From contig CAJUCO010000006.1 of assembly GCA_910585245.1 (NCBI GenBank), positions 37,756 to 101,755 of the forward strand: DNA of 64,000 nt, given 5' to 3'. Below are positions 33,324 through 41,091 of this stretch, piece after piece; positions within the stretch are counted from its first letter, which is position 1, and the number at the start of each line of letters is the position of its first letter. The stretch is from an uncultured Oscillibacter sp. GTDB taxonomy: Bacteria > Bacillota > Clostridia > Oscillospirales > Oscillospiraceae. The notes under the pieces are model-generated. The model saw only the letters and a program-made list of their open reading frames with translations. It searched no databases and was not told the DNA's origin. Made by a program: the position numbers and the translations under genes.

Positions 33324-33358
33324 AACCCCCTGGGCAGGAAACTTCTGCCCAGGGGGCT
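33324..33358 (+). terminator. Hairpin between parB and the VTT gene
   Basis: CCCCCTGGGCAG and CTGCCCAGGGGG pair perfectly around a short loop, in the 244-base divergent region. Position suggests a transcriptional insulator; the A tract (AAAAA) lies on its left, favouring minus-strand termination. Confidence 0.55.
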
Positions 33359-33426
33359 CGTCCCGGTGGGGCCGTTTTTCGGGGCATACTGAGGGGAGGC
33401 CACAATCCGCCGAAAGGAGTGTCCGG

Positions 33427-34053
33427 ATGAAAAAACGCCTGGTCCCCTTGCTGCTGTGGGTCTTTTTGGGCATAGCAGCCTGGTCCTGCCGGAGGGAACT
33501 GACGGCGCAACGCCTTGCCGCCTGGACGCCGGGTCAGACTTCTCTGGCGGCTCTGGCTCTGCTGGGACTGTACGCCCTCAAGGGGCTGACGGCGGCTTTG
33601 CCCTTTACGGCCCTGGCGGCCGCGGCAGGGCTGGCGCTGCCCTTTTCCCTGGCTCTGGGAACGAATCTCTGCGGCGTGGTCGCCTCCCAGGCGGGCCCTT
33701 ATCTCCTGGGGCGGAGGAACCGGGAAACCTTGGGGAACCTGGCCGCCCGCCACCCCCGGCTCCCATACCTGGAGGCAGGGCCCGGGGCCCTCCGGCGGGT
33801 GTTTCTCATCCGGCTGGCGGGGATTTTGCCCATGGAGCTGGCCAGCCTCTGGCTGGGAGCGGTGGGAACGCCCTGGGGGGTCTACTTTGCCGGGGGATTG
33901 CTGGGGAGCTTTCCCCGGGTGCTGTCCGCCACGGTGCTGGGGGCGGCGCTGTGGGATTTGGGGGGGAGGCGCTTTTGGGCCTCCTGCCTGTTCGGCTGGG
34001 CGCTGACGGGGATTGCGCTGCTGCTATGGGGACGGGAATGGGGAAGGCAATAG
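33427..34053 (+). CDS. VTT/DedA-type membrane protein
   Basis: A 208-residue protein with about five hydrophobic segments, starting MKKRLVPLLLWVFLGIAAWS. The VTT-domain pattern is present: LKGLTAALPFTALAAAAGLA, GTNLCGVVASQAGPYLLGRR, and LIRLAGILPMELASLWLGAVG, with the paired charged residues typical of TVP38/TMEM64-like proteins. DedA/VTT proteins act as lipid scramblases or membrane-homeostasis transporters. GAAAGGAG precedes the ATG. It is a single gene divergent from parB; no partner gene suggests a specific substrate. Confidence 0.8.
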   Translation: MKKRLVPLLLWVFLGIAAWSCRRELTAQRLAAWTPGQTSLAALALLGLYALKGLTAALPFTALAAAAGLALPFSLALGTNLCGVVASQAGPYLLGRRNRETLGNLAARHPRLPYLEAGPGALRRVFLIRLAGILPMELASLWLGAVGTPWGVYFAGGLLGSFPRVLSATVLGAALWDLGGRRFWASCLFGWALTGIALLLWGREWGRQ

Positions 34054-34086
34054 GGAAGCCTCCGCGCCACCCCGACGGGATTCCCC

Positions 34087-35082
34087 TTATCGCCGCTCCT
34101 TTTTCAGCTTCCGGATATCCTCCCCGAAGAAGGGCAGAATCTGGTACTCTCCCTCCATCCGGGAGACGGTCTGAGGGGTATAGCGCCGGGCCAGCTCATC
34201 CAGCTTGAGATTTGTGCTGAGAATGGTGGCCCGGCGGTCCATAATCCGGCCGTTGACAATGCCGTACAGGGCGCTTTGAACAAAGGGGGTGGTCAACTCC
34301 GTCCCCAGGTCGTCCAGAATCAGCAAGTCACAGTCCAGCACACGCTCCACGTCGGCCTCCACGGTCTCTCCCGCCTCCCGGCCAAATTTCCGGGCTTCAA
34401 AGCGGTCGAAGACGTGGGCCGCGGTGTCATAGACCACGGAAAAGCCCTCGCCGCTGACCTCCCGGGCCACGGCGGCGGAGAGGAAGGTCTTCCCCAGTCC
34501 CGGGTCCCCGGTGAGAAGCAGATTCCCGCTCTCCGGGGAAAAGGCGGCGGCATAGCGCTTGCAGGTGCGGTAAATCCAGTCCATATTCTCCCTGGGGGAG
34601 ACCCCCAGGACCGGGTCCTCCGTCTCGGCGTACCACTCCAGGGAAAAGGTCTCAAAGCTCTGGTTCCCCAGGTCCAGCATCCGGGAGAGCTCCTTTTGCT
34701 GCTCCCTTGCGCAATAGGCCTTCAAGCAGCGGCACATCCGCCCCTCCCGCCATCCGGCGTCGCCGCAGAGGGGACACGCGGGGGTCTCCTCCAGGCAGTC
34801 CGCCGGGAGGCCCAGCCCCTCTAAAAGGAGCTTCCGCTCCTCCTGAAGTCCTAAGTTTTGCTTTTTCAGGGCCTCCACCGCCGCGCGGGGGTCCGTCCCC
34901 CTTCGAAGGGCGGTGGAGAGAAGGCGGCTCATGGTGGTCCGCAGTTCCCCGTCGATCTCCCGGAGGCGGGGCTGACGCTGGAAGACGCCTTCCCGGCGGT
35001 CCCTGGCCCGGTCCTCCCGGTCCCGCTTGTCCTCCTCAAAATGCTGGAGGGCACGGCGGACAATTTTCCCGTCATAGGCCAT
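34087..35082 (-). CDS. dnaI: DnaI/DnaC-like helicase loader ATPase
   Basis: A 331-residue AAA+ protein that loads the replicative helicase. The N-terminal zinc-binding segment CPLCGDAGWREGRMCRCLKAYC (cysteines at about 102, 105, 116 and 118) is typical of DnaI. The AAA+ core has Walker A LLLTGDPGLGKTFLSAAVAR (about 189-208; GDPGLGKT), Walker B LLILDDLGTE and ILSTNLKLDEL. It follows dnaD by 3 bases in the same unit (start 35082, dnaD stop 35086), so primosome initiation and loading proteins are coexpressed. It is the chromosomal type, not a transposon IstB. Confidence 0.9.
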   Translation of the reverse strand: MAYDGKIVRRALQHFEEDKRDREDRARDRREGVFQRQPRLREIDGELRTTMSRLLSTALRRGTDPRAAVEALKKQNLGLQEERKLLLEGLGLPADCLEETPACPLCGDAGWREGRMCRCLKAYCAREQQKELSRMLDLGNQSFETFSLEWYAETEDPVLGVSPRENMDWIYRTCKRYAAAFSPESGNLLLTGDPGLGKTFLSAAVAREVSGEGFSVVYDTAAHVFDRFEARKFGREAGETVEADVERVLDCDLLILDDLGTELTTPFVQSALYGIVNGRIMDRRATILSTNLKLDELARRYTPQTVSRMEGEYQILPFFGEDIRKLKKERR

Positions 35083-35085
35083 CGC

Positions 35086-36021
35086 TCATTCCTCCTTTCC
35101 CCGCTGTTGAATGTACTTGCGCATCCAGGCGTTGCCCTTTTCCGGGACGCCGGAGACGCTCCGCTCCGGCTGGGAGGCGGGTTTTTTGCGGACGTCTCCC
35201 GCCTCGATCTCCTCCAGGGTGCGCGTCCCCGCCTCGTTCCAGCGGCGGAGGATGCCGTTGCAGTAGCTCCACTTGAACTCGTGGCATTTGAGGACGGTCT
35301 TGTCATAGGCCAGGGCCACCGCCTCCGGGGGAAATCCCCACTCCAGCCACTGGAGGAGAAACCGCTCCTCGGACTCCACCGGGAGCCTGTCTCCCAGGCG
35401 GAGGGCCCGCATATAGGCGGGCAGGGCCTCCCTCCTCCGGCTGTAAGAGCGGAGATACTCCGCCGCCGCGGCTTGGGTGTCCACGCCCCGGCGGGCCCAG
35501 GCATAGCCCTCCCGCTCGATCTGGCGGAGGGTGGGCCGGCGGCCCTGCCCGAACCGGATAGCGGTTCGCTCCGCGCAGTGGCACACCAGAAGATAAATCA
35601 CGTCCGAGGGGAGCCCCAGGTAGTCATACAGCCCCAAAAGAGCCGAGAGATCCGCCGTAGTCAGGCGCTTGCCCAGTTTCCGCTCCACCTCTGCGGTGAG
35701 ACGGCGGAAGTCCTCGCTCTCCTCCAGCTTCCCGGCCACCTCGCTTTGCCGGTAGACCGGGGGCTCGTCTGCGGGTTCGGCCGGGGGGCTTTGGGGGGCG
35801 ATGAGCCCCAAATCCCGGAGGGCGGCCTCCGCCGCCTCAATGCGCCCCCGGTCCCAGCGGAGCTCGCCCGCCAAAGACCGGGGAGGCGCGTCGCCATGGC
35901 GGCGGAGCAGAGCCAGATAGAGCAGGGCGGCGTCCCCGTCCCCCCGCTCCAAAAGCTGTTTCACCGCCTGGGCGGAGAGGGTGACGGGGTCGTCCGGGGC
36001 GCGAACGAGAACGCTGGACAT
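35086..36021 (-). CDS. dnaD: DnaD-domain replication initiation protein
   Basis: A 311-residue protein with an N-terminal winged-helix oligomerisation region (about 15-80) and two C-terminal DDBH2/DnaB_2-type domains (about 100-180 and 200-275). The second has the diagnostic ALAYDKTVLKCHEFKWSYCN (quoted in part: KCHEFKWSYCNGILRRW). It remodels DNA at the origin and recruits the DnaI-helicase complex. AAGGAGG precedes the ATG. It is the first gene of dnaD-dnaI, driven by a consensus promoter 245 bases upstream with a structured leader. Confidence 0.88.
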   Translation of the reverse strand: MSSVLVRAPDDPVTLSAQAVKQLLERGDGDAALLYLALLRRHGDAPPRSLAGELRWDRGRIEAAEAALRDLGLIAPQSPPAEPADEPPVYRQSEVAGKLEESEDFRRLTAEVERKLGKRLTTADLSALLGLYDYLGLPSDVIYLLVCHCAERTAIRFGQGRRPTLRQIEREGYAWARRGVDTQAAAAEYLRSYSRRREALPAYMRALRLGDRLPVESEERFLLQWLEWGFPPEAVALAYDKTVLKCHEFKWSYCNGILRRWNEAGTRTLEEIEAGDVRKKPASQPERSVSGVPEKGNAWMRKYIQQRGKEE

Positions 36022-36052
36022 GGGAGCGCCTCCTTTCTTTCGTGAGACTTGC

Positions 36053-36266
36053 TTTTTGGGGCGGGAAATGTGCCGGCTTGCGCCATAAAAAGCGGCGGGA
36101 GGCCCCCTCCGAAAGGAGGCGGGGCTGTATGCGGATGCCCCCTACATATCGGGGCCTTTGCGGCTATAATAATTTTGAAACACAGAAACCGCCACCCCGA
36201 CCGGTGACGGTTTCTTTTTTAGAATCCTAAACCATTAGTTCGGGCTGCCCGCTTGTTGCGGTGCCT
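36053..36266 (-). ncRNA. Structured leader or small RNA upstream of dnaD
   Basis: From the expected start near 36266 the minus-strand transcript contains GAAACCGTCACCGG / GGTGGCGGTTTC (36186-36215) as a strong hairpin. It ends with GCCCCGCCTCC-TTTC-GGAGGGGGC plus a GC-rich stem followed by TTTTT near 36083-36136. That is a terminator-like arrangement before dnaD, so it could be an attenuator or an independent small RNA. No T-box, SAM or other known motif is recognised. Confidence 0.4.
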
Positions 36267-36272
36267 GTCTAT

Positions 36273-36302
36273 ATTATAGCCCAGGGCTCCCTCCGCTGTC
36301 AA
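36273..36302 (-). promoter_or_regulatory. Promoter of the dnaD-dnaI operon / leader RNA
   Basis: On the minus strand a perfect TTGACA (36297-36302) and a perfect TATAAT (36273-36278) lie 18 bases apart. The first gene on this strand is dnaD, 245 bases downstream. Confidence 0.8.
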
Positions 36303-36318
36303 GTCCCGGGGCTGTCTC

Positions 36319-36354
36319 AACGCCTGCCGTTTTTGCGGCGGGCGTTTCGTTTTC
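36319..36354 (+). terminator. Terminator-like hairpin upstream of the PLP enzyme gene
   Basis: AACGCCTGCCG and CGGCGGGCGTT pair around TTTTTG, followed by TCGTTTT. On the plus strand no gene ends here, so it may end a short transcript or insulate the next promoter. Confidence 0.5.
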
Positions 36355-36356
36355 CC

Positions 36357-36385
36357 TTGACAGGTCCCGCCCCATCGCCTAAGAT
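36357..36385 (+). promoter_or_regulatory. Promoter of the methionine-gamma-lyase-like gene
   Basis: TTGACA (36357-36362) and TAAGAT (36380-36385) with 17 bases between, about 35 bases before the ATG. Confidence 0.75.
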
Positions 36386-36421
36386 AGGCTCTGTTAAAAA
36401 CAAATGAGAAGGAGCCCTTTC

Positions 36422-37708
36422 ATGGAACTGCAAGCCATCTACCAGACCCTTGGGGTCAGCCCCGGGGTTTACCGCTATGGCGAGGCGGCGCTACAGCGCC
36501 TCCGGGACCGTTTCGCCGACATCGACCGCGTGGCGGAATATAACCAAGCCAAGGTGCTTCACGCCATGCAGCAAAACCGGGTCAACGCCACCCACTTCGC
36601 CGCCACCACCGGCTACGGCTACGACGACCAGGGCCGTGACAACCTGGAGCGGGTCTACGCCGGTGTTTTCCACACGGAGGCCGCCCTGGTCCGGCCCCAG
36701 ATCACCTGCGGCACCCACGCCCTCACCGTGGCCCTGTCCGCCAACCTCCTCCCCGGGGACGAGCTTCTCTCCCCCGTGGGAGCCCCCTACGACACCTTGG
36801 AGGAGGTCATCGGCATCCGGCCCGGCAAGTGTTCTCTCCGGGAGTACGGCGTCACCTATGCCCAGGCGGATCTCCTGCCGGACGGCGGGTTTGACTATGC
36901 CGCCATCCGCTCCAAACTCAACGATCGCACCAAGCTCGTCACCATCCAGCGCTCCAAGGGTTACGCCACCCGCCCCAGCTTCTCCGTGGAGCAAATCGGG
37001 GAACTCACCGCCTTTTGCAAGTCCTTGAAGCCGGACGTGAAGGTGATGGTGGACAACTGCTACGGCGAGTTTGTGGAGACCCGGGAACCCTCGGACCTGG
37101 GGGCGGACATGGTGGTGGGGAGCCTCATCAAAAACCCCGGCGGGGGGCTGGCCCCCATCGGCGGGTACATCTGCGGCACAAAGGAGTGCGTGGAGCGCTG
37201 CGCCTACCGTCTCTCCGCCCCGGGTCTGGGCCAGGAGGTGGGGGCGAACCTGGGCCTGATGCCCGCCTTTTACCAGGGGCTCTTTCTGGCCCCCACGGTG
37301 ACGGCGGGGGCGCTGAAGGGGGCCGTCTTTGCCGCAAATCTATACGAGGCCCTGGGCTTTTCCTGTGTGCCCAACGCCTCGGAGGACCGCCACGACATCA
37401 TCCAGGCCGTCACCCTGGGCAGCCGGGAGGCCATGCTGGCCTTTTGCCGGGGGATTCAGGCCGCCGCCCCGGTGGACAGCTATGTGACGCCGGAGCCCTG
37501 GGCCATGCCGGGGTACGACAGCGAGGTGGTCATGGCCGCCGGGGCCTTCGTCCAGGGCAGCTCCATCGAGCTCTCCGCCGACGGGCCCATTCGCCCGCCC
37601 TACGCCGTGTATTTCCAGGGGGGGCTTACCTGGCAGCACGCCAAAGTTGGAATTTTGATGAGCCTCCAAAAACTGGTGGAGGCAGGGCTTGTAAAGTTGC
37701 CGGATTGA
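36422..37708 (+). CDS. Methionine gamma-lyase family PLP enzyme (YnbB type)
   Basis: A 428-residue fold-type I PLP protein of the Met_gamma_lyase_2 / aluminium-resistance (YnbB) family. HFAATTGYGYDDQGRDNLERVYA (shown in part: TTGYGYDDQGRDNLE), a VDNCYGEFVE aspartate and the PLP lysine in VVGSLIKNPGGGLAP (about 238) are the family signatures. It differs from classic MetC/MGL enzymes and the true substrate is unknown. The ATG at 36422 has GAAGGAG in front; a second ATG six codons earlier overlaps that site. The HAD gene follows by 60 bases. Confidence 0.85.
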   Translation: MELQAIYQTLGVSPGVYRYGEAALQRLRDRFADIDRVAEYNQAKVLHAMQQNRVNATHFAATTGYGYDDQGRDNLERVYAGVFHTEAALVRPQITCGTHALTVALSANLLPGDELLSPVGAPYDTLEEVIGIRPGKCSLREYGVTYAQADLLPDGGFDYAAIRSKLNDRTKLVTIQRSKGYATRPSFSVEQIGELTAFCKSLKPDVKVMVDNCYGEFVETREPSDLGADMVVGSLIKNPGGGLAPIGGYICGTKECVERCAYRLSAPGLGQEVGANLGLMPAFYQGLFLAPTVTAGALKGAVFAANLYEALGFSCVPNASEDRHDIIQAVTLGSREAMLAFCRGIQAAAPVDSYVTPEPWAMPGYDSEVVMAAGAFVQGSSIELSADGPIRPPYAVYFQGGLTWQHAKVGILMSLQKLVEAGLVKLPD

Positions 37709-37768
37709 GAGGGACTTTCTCGGACCGGCCCCTTTTTCAAAAGAGCTTGCGCGGAAAGGAATTTGACG

Positions 37769-38416
37769 ATGAGACTGCAAAGCGCGATTTTTGATATGGA
37801 CGGCACGCTGGTGGATTCCATGGGGATGTGGCGGACGCTGGGAAGCGTCCTGGCGGAAAACCACGGAGCGGTTCCGCCTCCGGGACTGGACCGGCAGGTT
37901 GCCTCCCTGGGCCTTTGGGAGGGCACGGCCTACTGCAAGCAGATCTTTGATCTTCCGGAGACCGTGGAGGAGCTGGTGCAGGAGATCTGGGGCCGGATCG
38001 AGCACTTTTACCGCTATGAGGTCCGCCCCAAACCGGGTCTTATCCAGTTTCTCTCCATCTTGAAGATGGAGGGGGTGTGGATGTACGTGGCCACCGCCAC
38101 GGACCGGCCTCTTGCCGAGATGGCGCTGAAAACCGCGGGCATCGACGGTTTTTTCCGGGGCATTGTCACCAGCCGGGAGGCGGGCCAGGAAAAGCGGGAC
38201 GGTCCGGCGGTCTATGAGCGGGCCCTTCGCCGCCTGCGGTCCAACAAGAAGGACACCGTGGTCTTCGAAGACGCCCTCCACGCCTTGCGGACCGCCTGCG
38301 CGGCGGGTTTTCGCACGGCGGCGGTGTACGACCCCTCGGAGCCAAACCAGGAGGAAATGCGCCGTCTGGCGGAATATTATATCCAGAGTTTCCAGGAGCT
38401 GACGGAGAAGGCCTAG
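37769..38416 (+). CDS. HAD-family phosphatase, phosphoglycolate/beta-PGM-like
   Basis: A 215-residue haloacid-dehalogenase hydrolase. Motif I FDMDGTLVDS has the nucleophile D9 and acid D11. Motif II is in VATATDRPLAEM, Lys in GQEKRDGPAVY, and motif IV VVFEDALHALRTACAAGF holds the metal aspartate. A helical cap (about 16-85) gives specificity; the substrate is a small phosphorylated metabolite. GAAAGGA precedes the ATG at 37769; a TTG two codons upstream is less likely. It is probably cotranscribed with the PLP enzyme. Confidence 0.9.
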   Translation: MRLQSAIFDMDGTLVDSMGMWRTLGSVLAENHGAVPPPGLDRQVASLGLWEGTAYCKQIFDLPETVEELVQEIWGRIEHFYRYEVRPKPGLIQFLSILKMEGVWMYVATATDRPLAEMALKTAGIDGFFRGIVTSREAGQEKRDGPAVYERALRRLRSNKKDTVVFEDALHALRTACAAGFRTAAVYDPSEPNQEEMRRLAEYYIQSFQELTEKA

Positions 38417-38519
38417 GGAAAGCGGCGAGGCTCCGGCGGAAAAAGAGCCACAGGGCCTTCAACCGTTTTGAATCCCGGTTCTCCTCTTCCCGCCGCCGGG
38501 GAGCGGGCGCCGCCTCTTC

Positions 38520-39284
38520 TCAAGGCGCGGCTCCATCGGTCTTCACCCAAAAAAGCGCCGTCCGGTTTCCCGCCGTTATGGAATCACAAAACCGATAGCC
38601 CAGCTGATCAAACGCCCGGAGATCCTCCGGGCGTTTGATTTGCCTCTCCGCCAGCCAGCGGACCATTTGTCCCCGGGCCATTTTGCACAGGGTGCCCTTC
38701 TCCACAATCTTGCCGTCCTTCCACTGCCCAAACGTGCAGGTGACAAACCGGACATGAGGGGGGAGGGCAGGCTCCACCGCCTTGCTGTACTCCTTGGAGG
38801 CCAGATTCAGCACCACATCCGCCTCCGAGGCCAGCCTCTTAGCAAGAAGCCCGCCCCAGAACTGGTAGAGATCCCGGCAGCCGTCCACGTTCAGCTTGGC
38901 CCCCATCTCCAGACGGTAGGGGGTCACACCGTCAAAGGGGCGCAAAAGGCCATAGAAGCCGGAGAGAATGCGCAGATGCTCCCGGAGGTACTCCAGCTGA
39001 CCCGCCTCCATCACGCCCGGGGCCATGTAGCGGTACTGGATGCCCTCATAGGCGAAGACGGCCGGCGTGAGACGGCGGGTCAGATCCATATGCTCCAGCC
39101 GCTCCACATTCTGCCTGGCAATGGAGTCGTTACACTTCCAAAGCGCCTGTAATTCCCTGGGGGACATCTCCTGGAGAGCCGCTTTCAGCCGCCTTGTCCG
39201 GTCCAGAAAAAGGGGCGGACCGTCCACGGCAAAGCTGTCCGTGTCCACCACCATTTTCTTTGCCGGGGCAATGATGATACGCAC
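38520..39284 (-). CDS. yaaA: Peroxide stress protein YaaA family (copy 1)
   Basis: A 254-residue UPF0246 protein. MRIIIAPAKKMVVDTDSFAV at the start, LWKCNDSIA, YRYMAPGVME and FYGLLRPFDGVTPYRLEMG are characteristic. In E. coli YaaA lowers free iron and oxidative damage under peroxide stress and binds DNA; in Clostridia the role is assumed. It is the last gene of a minus-strand run def-yfcE-unknown-yaaA. A close homologue is encoded at 43544-44302. AGGGGAT lies before the ATG. Confidence 0.92.
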   Translation of the reverse strand: MRIIIAPAKKMVVDTDSFAVDGPPLFLDRTRRLKAALQEMSPRELQALWKCNDSIARQNVERLEHMDLTRRLTPAVFAYEGIQYRYMAPGVMEAGQLEYLREHLRILSGFYGLLRPFDGVTPYRLEMGAKLNVDGCRDLYQFWGGLLAKRLASEADVVLNLASKEYSKAVEPALPPHVRFVTCTFGQWKDGKIVEKGTLCKMARGQMVRWLAERQIKRPEDLRAFDQLGYRFCDSITAGNRTALFWVKTDGAAP

Positions 39285-39298
39285 GAAATCCCCTCCTC

Positions 39299-39819
39299 TC
39301 AGATTTTAAACAGCATCTTTGCCATCCGCTCTGCCGCTGTGCCCCGGCCCCCGGCGCCTGCGCAGCGGCTGGGTCTGGCGTTGACCAGCCGGTCCAGCAG
39401 GGGCTGGCTCCAGCCCCCCTCGTCCAAGGCCAGCTCCATAGCCATCACATCCTCCCAGGCGCGGTTCAGAAAGGCTACCTCCCGGCGGCCATGAGTCCTG
39501 GTGAACAGAGGCAGTTCTGAACTGCATAGCCTTCCCGCTGTTTCTGCGGCAAAGCCGGCGGCGAACAGACTGCGGCACAGGCCGTTCAGGAAAATATCCG
39601 GCAGGCGCTCCCATTCCGGATGGCTGAGATCGTACAGTACAAATGTATAGCGCGTATGGCAGTGGACTGCCAGCAGACTGGGCCTGCCCCGCAGCGGAAT
39701 GATGTGGAATCCCAGCAGGAGCGGCGGTTTGATTCCTGGCCGTAAGGGAGTGTTTTGATGTGTAAGTGTCGCTGGAGGGGAATGGTCAGGCCCAGCTCTA
39801 TCGCATTACTTCTTTTCAT
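39299..39819 (-). pseudogene. Small unknown protein, frameshifted (copy 1)
   Basis: Equivalent of the intact 173-residue gene at 44317-44838. The first 36 or so codons are fine (MKRSNAIELGLTIPLQRHLH), then one base is missing: GATGTGGAATCCC here against GACGTGGAGATCCC in copy 2. The frame is lost and stops soon after. After the lesion the old frame can still be followed to its original stop at 39299 (ending in KMLFKI). The length differs by exactly one base from copy 2. Either this is a true pseudogene or a sequencing error in the short run. Confidence 0.85.
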
Positions 39820-40267
39820 GAGGAATGGTCACTTTCTCAACCTGAATATGTCCTCCATCAACGGTCATGACAGCAAAGGTGATCTCCTGGTCAAAGCGCC
39901 GCCGCCCGCAGCTGCCGGGGTTCAACCACAGAACGCCATTCCGCTCCTCACAGGTATACTTGTGGGAGTGACCGTAAATCACCACATTTGTATCAGGCAA
40001 GTCCGACAGTACGTCTTTTTTGTTGTGAACCAAGAAAAAATGAACACCCTCGATGGTGAAAGTGAGACTTTGCGGCAGTTCCTCTGCCCAGTCCTTGTCG
40101 TTGTTCCCCCGGACAATATAGAGTGGGGTGTACTCCCGAAGCTTGTCCACAATGGCCTGGGTGTTGATATCGCCGCCGTGGATGATGATATCAGCCTGGG
40201 ATAGGTATTCCAGCACCTCTGGCCGCAGCAGGCCGTGGGTGTCGGATAAGATGATGACACGTTTCAT
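39806..40267 (-). CDS. yfcE: YfcE/MJ0936-family metallophosphoesterase (copy 1)
   Basis: A 153-residue calcineurin-like phosphodiesterase. Metal ligands are in SDTHG (8-12), IIHGGDIN, VRGNNDK and YGHSHKYTCE. YfcE-type enzymes hydrolyse phosphodiesters in vitro; the physiological substrate is unknown. It overlaps the start of the next gene (39819) by 14 bases, so translation is coupled. AGGGGGCTG precedes the ATG. Its intact homologue is at 44825-45286. Confidence 0.9.
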   Translation of the reverse strand: MKRVIILSDTHGLLRPEVLEYLSQADIIIHGGDINTQAIVDKLREYTPLYIVRGNNDKDWAEELPQSLTFTIEGVHFFLVHNKKDVLSDLPDTNVVIYGHSHKYTCEERNGVLWLNPGSCGRRRFDQEITFAVMTVDGGHIQVEKVTIPHEKK

Positions 40268-40281
40268 ATACAGCCCCCGGT

Positions 40282-40692
40282 TTAAATCAGAATTCCCTCG
40301 CAGTGGTCGATTTCGTGCTGGATGATCTGTGCCGTCCAGCCGGTGAAGGTTTTGAAGCGTGTTTGAAACTGCTCATTCTGGTACTGCACCTTGATGGACT
40401 GCCAGCGCCTGGCCTTTCGGGTGCCGGTGAGGGAGAGACAGCCCTCCTCCGCCTCATAGGGCCCGGACTTTTTCACAATTTCCGGGTTAAACATCACCAT
40501 ATCGGTTCCCTCGCAGTCGAAGACAATGATCCGCTTGTTGACACCGATCATATTGGCCGCCATGCCCACACAGCTATCCCTGTAGGCGGATAGCGTATCC
40601 AGCAAATCCTGGGCGGTTGGTCCATCCTCCAGTTTGGCGGGTTCCGCCTTTTGCGCGAGAAAGGCCTCGTCCCGCATGATTTCTCGTACCAT
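40282..40692 (-). CDS. def: Peptide deformylase family protein with altered motif 1 (copy 1)
   Basis: A 136-residue deformylase, shorter than usual (about 150-190). Motif 2 is EEGCLSLTG, with the metal cysteine, and motif 3 IIQHEIDHCEGIL, with HExxH. Motif 1, normally GxGLAAPQ, reads CVGMAANMIG, so the glutamine that contacts the substrate is replaced by Met. The enzyme may act on N-formyl peptides with changed kinetics or be specialised; this variant recurs in Clostridia beside a standard deformylase. It is the first gene of the run, followed by yfcE 14 bases later. GGAGG precedes the ATG. Confidence 0.88.
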   Translation of the reverse strand: MVREIMRDEAFLAQKAEPAKLEDGPTAQDLLDTLSAYRDSCVGMAANMIGVNKRIIVFDCEGTDMVMFNPEIVKKSGPYEAEEGCLSLTGTRKARRWQSIKVQYQNEQFQTRFKTFTGWTAQIIQHEIDHCEGILI

Positions 40693-40809
40693 ACCGTTCT
40701 ACCTCCACAATGTCCATACGCTTACCCATAAGCCGCTTGTGCCACACTTCATAAAATAACATAAACGCTGGGAAAAGGCAACTTACCCGGAGAGTAGATC
40801 CATGACGGC

Positions 40810-40875
40810 GTGGAAAAACACGATGGAGGTTGCAGTGCACTTCATTGCGCAACTAATCTGAGTGGGGAATCACAA
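40810..40875 (+). pseudogene. Truncated nudix gene, 5' scrap (copy 1)
   Basis: The sequence divergent from def resembles the start of the nudix gene at 45821: the upstream ATAAAATAACATAAAC and AAAAGGCAACTT stretches match copy 2. The translation around IAQLI-stop-VGN lines up with VAALIWSGD, with the tryptophan codon changed to TGA. The match ends near 40875 and an integrase remnant follows from 40887. So the cassette's fifth gene was lost here by deletion. Confidence 0.6.
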
Positions 40876-40886
40876 GGACCGGTCTA

Positions 40887-40985
40887 CTCGATACATATGA
40901 CATATACGGACACGTCACTGAAAAAATGAAGAAAGCCCGCGCCAACCGGGCGGAGGCTTTTATCCAGGGTATTTCCGGGCTCTAA
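40887..40985 (+). pseudogene. Integrase C-terminal remnant next to a tRNA-Ala fragment
   Basis: In frame from 40887 the DNA encodes LDTYDIYGHVTEKMKKARAN followed by RAEAFIQGISGL and a stop. This is the end of a phage-type tyrosine integrase, including the nucleophilic tyrosine region (YGHVTEKM). The catalytic domain upstream is gone; the decayed nudix scrap lies directly before it. A terminator and tRNA-Ala 3' half follow, exactly the order seen at the intact element at 1098-2473. Confidence 0.8.
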
Positions 40986-41009
40986 AGGGAAACGCCCCAC
41001 CAGCAGGCA

Positions 41010-41046
41010 TGAAAAAGCCTGTAACCGCAAGGGTTACAGGCTTTTT
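41010..41046. terminator. Integrase-type terminator, second occurrence
   Basis: GAAAAAGCCTGTAACC and GGTTACAGGCTTTTT form a perfect stem. It is closely similar to the hairpin at 2345-2380 that follows the intact integrase. Confidence 0.85.
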
Positions 41047-41047
41047 A

Positions 41048-41091
41048 TGGTGGACCTGAAGAGAATTCGAACTCTCGACCTCTCGGATGCG
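41048..41091 (-). other. 3' half of a tRNA-Ala gene: attachment-site core
   Basis: The minus strand gives CGCATCCGAG, a GGTC-type variable loop, a valid T arm (GAGAGTTCGAAT and partner) and CAGGTCC-A-CCA, i.e. tRNA positions 34 to 76. The NGC anticodon remnant indicates alanine. The 5' half is absent: past 41091 the sequence cannot form the anticodon stem. With an integrase remnant and terminator on its left, this is an attP-like junction rather than a working tRNA gene. Confidence 0.85.

Larger units (their letters stand above)
38520..40875 (-). repeat. Duplicated five-gene cassette, copy 1 (decayed)
   Basis: yaaA, a small unknown gene, yfcE, def and the first part of a nudix gene occur here and again at 43544-46216 in the same order, orientation and spacing. 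Protein pairs are identical at roughly three quarters of positions by eye, so the duplication is old or the copies came from two related sources. Copy 1 has a frameshift in the second gene and a nudix gene cut off after about 20 codons. Copy 2 keeps the first four genes intact. Confidence 0.85.

Noticed and set aside
34087..35082. IstB-type transposon helper ATPase
   Set aside because: The DnaI-type zinc-binding segment and the coupling with dnaD identify a chromosomal helicase loader.
41048..41091. Functional tRNA-Ala gene
   Set aside because: Only positions 34-76 are present; the sequence beyond cannot form the anticodon or acceptor stems.
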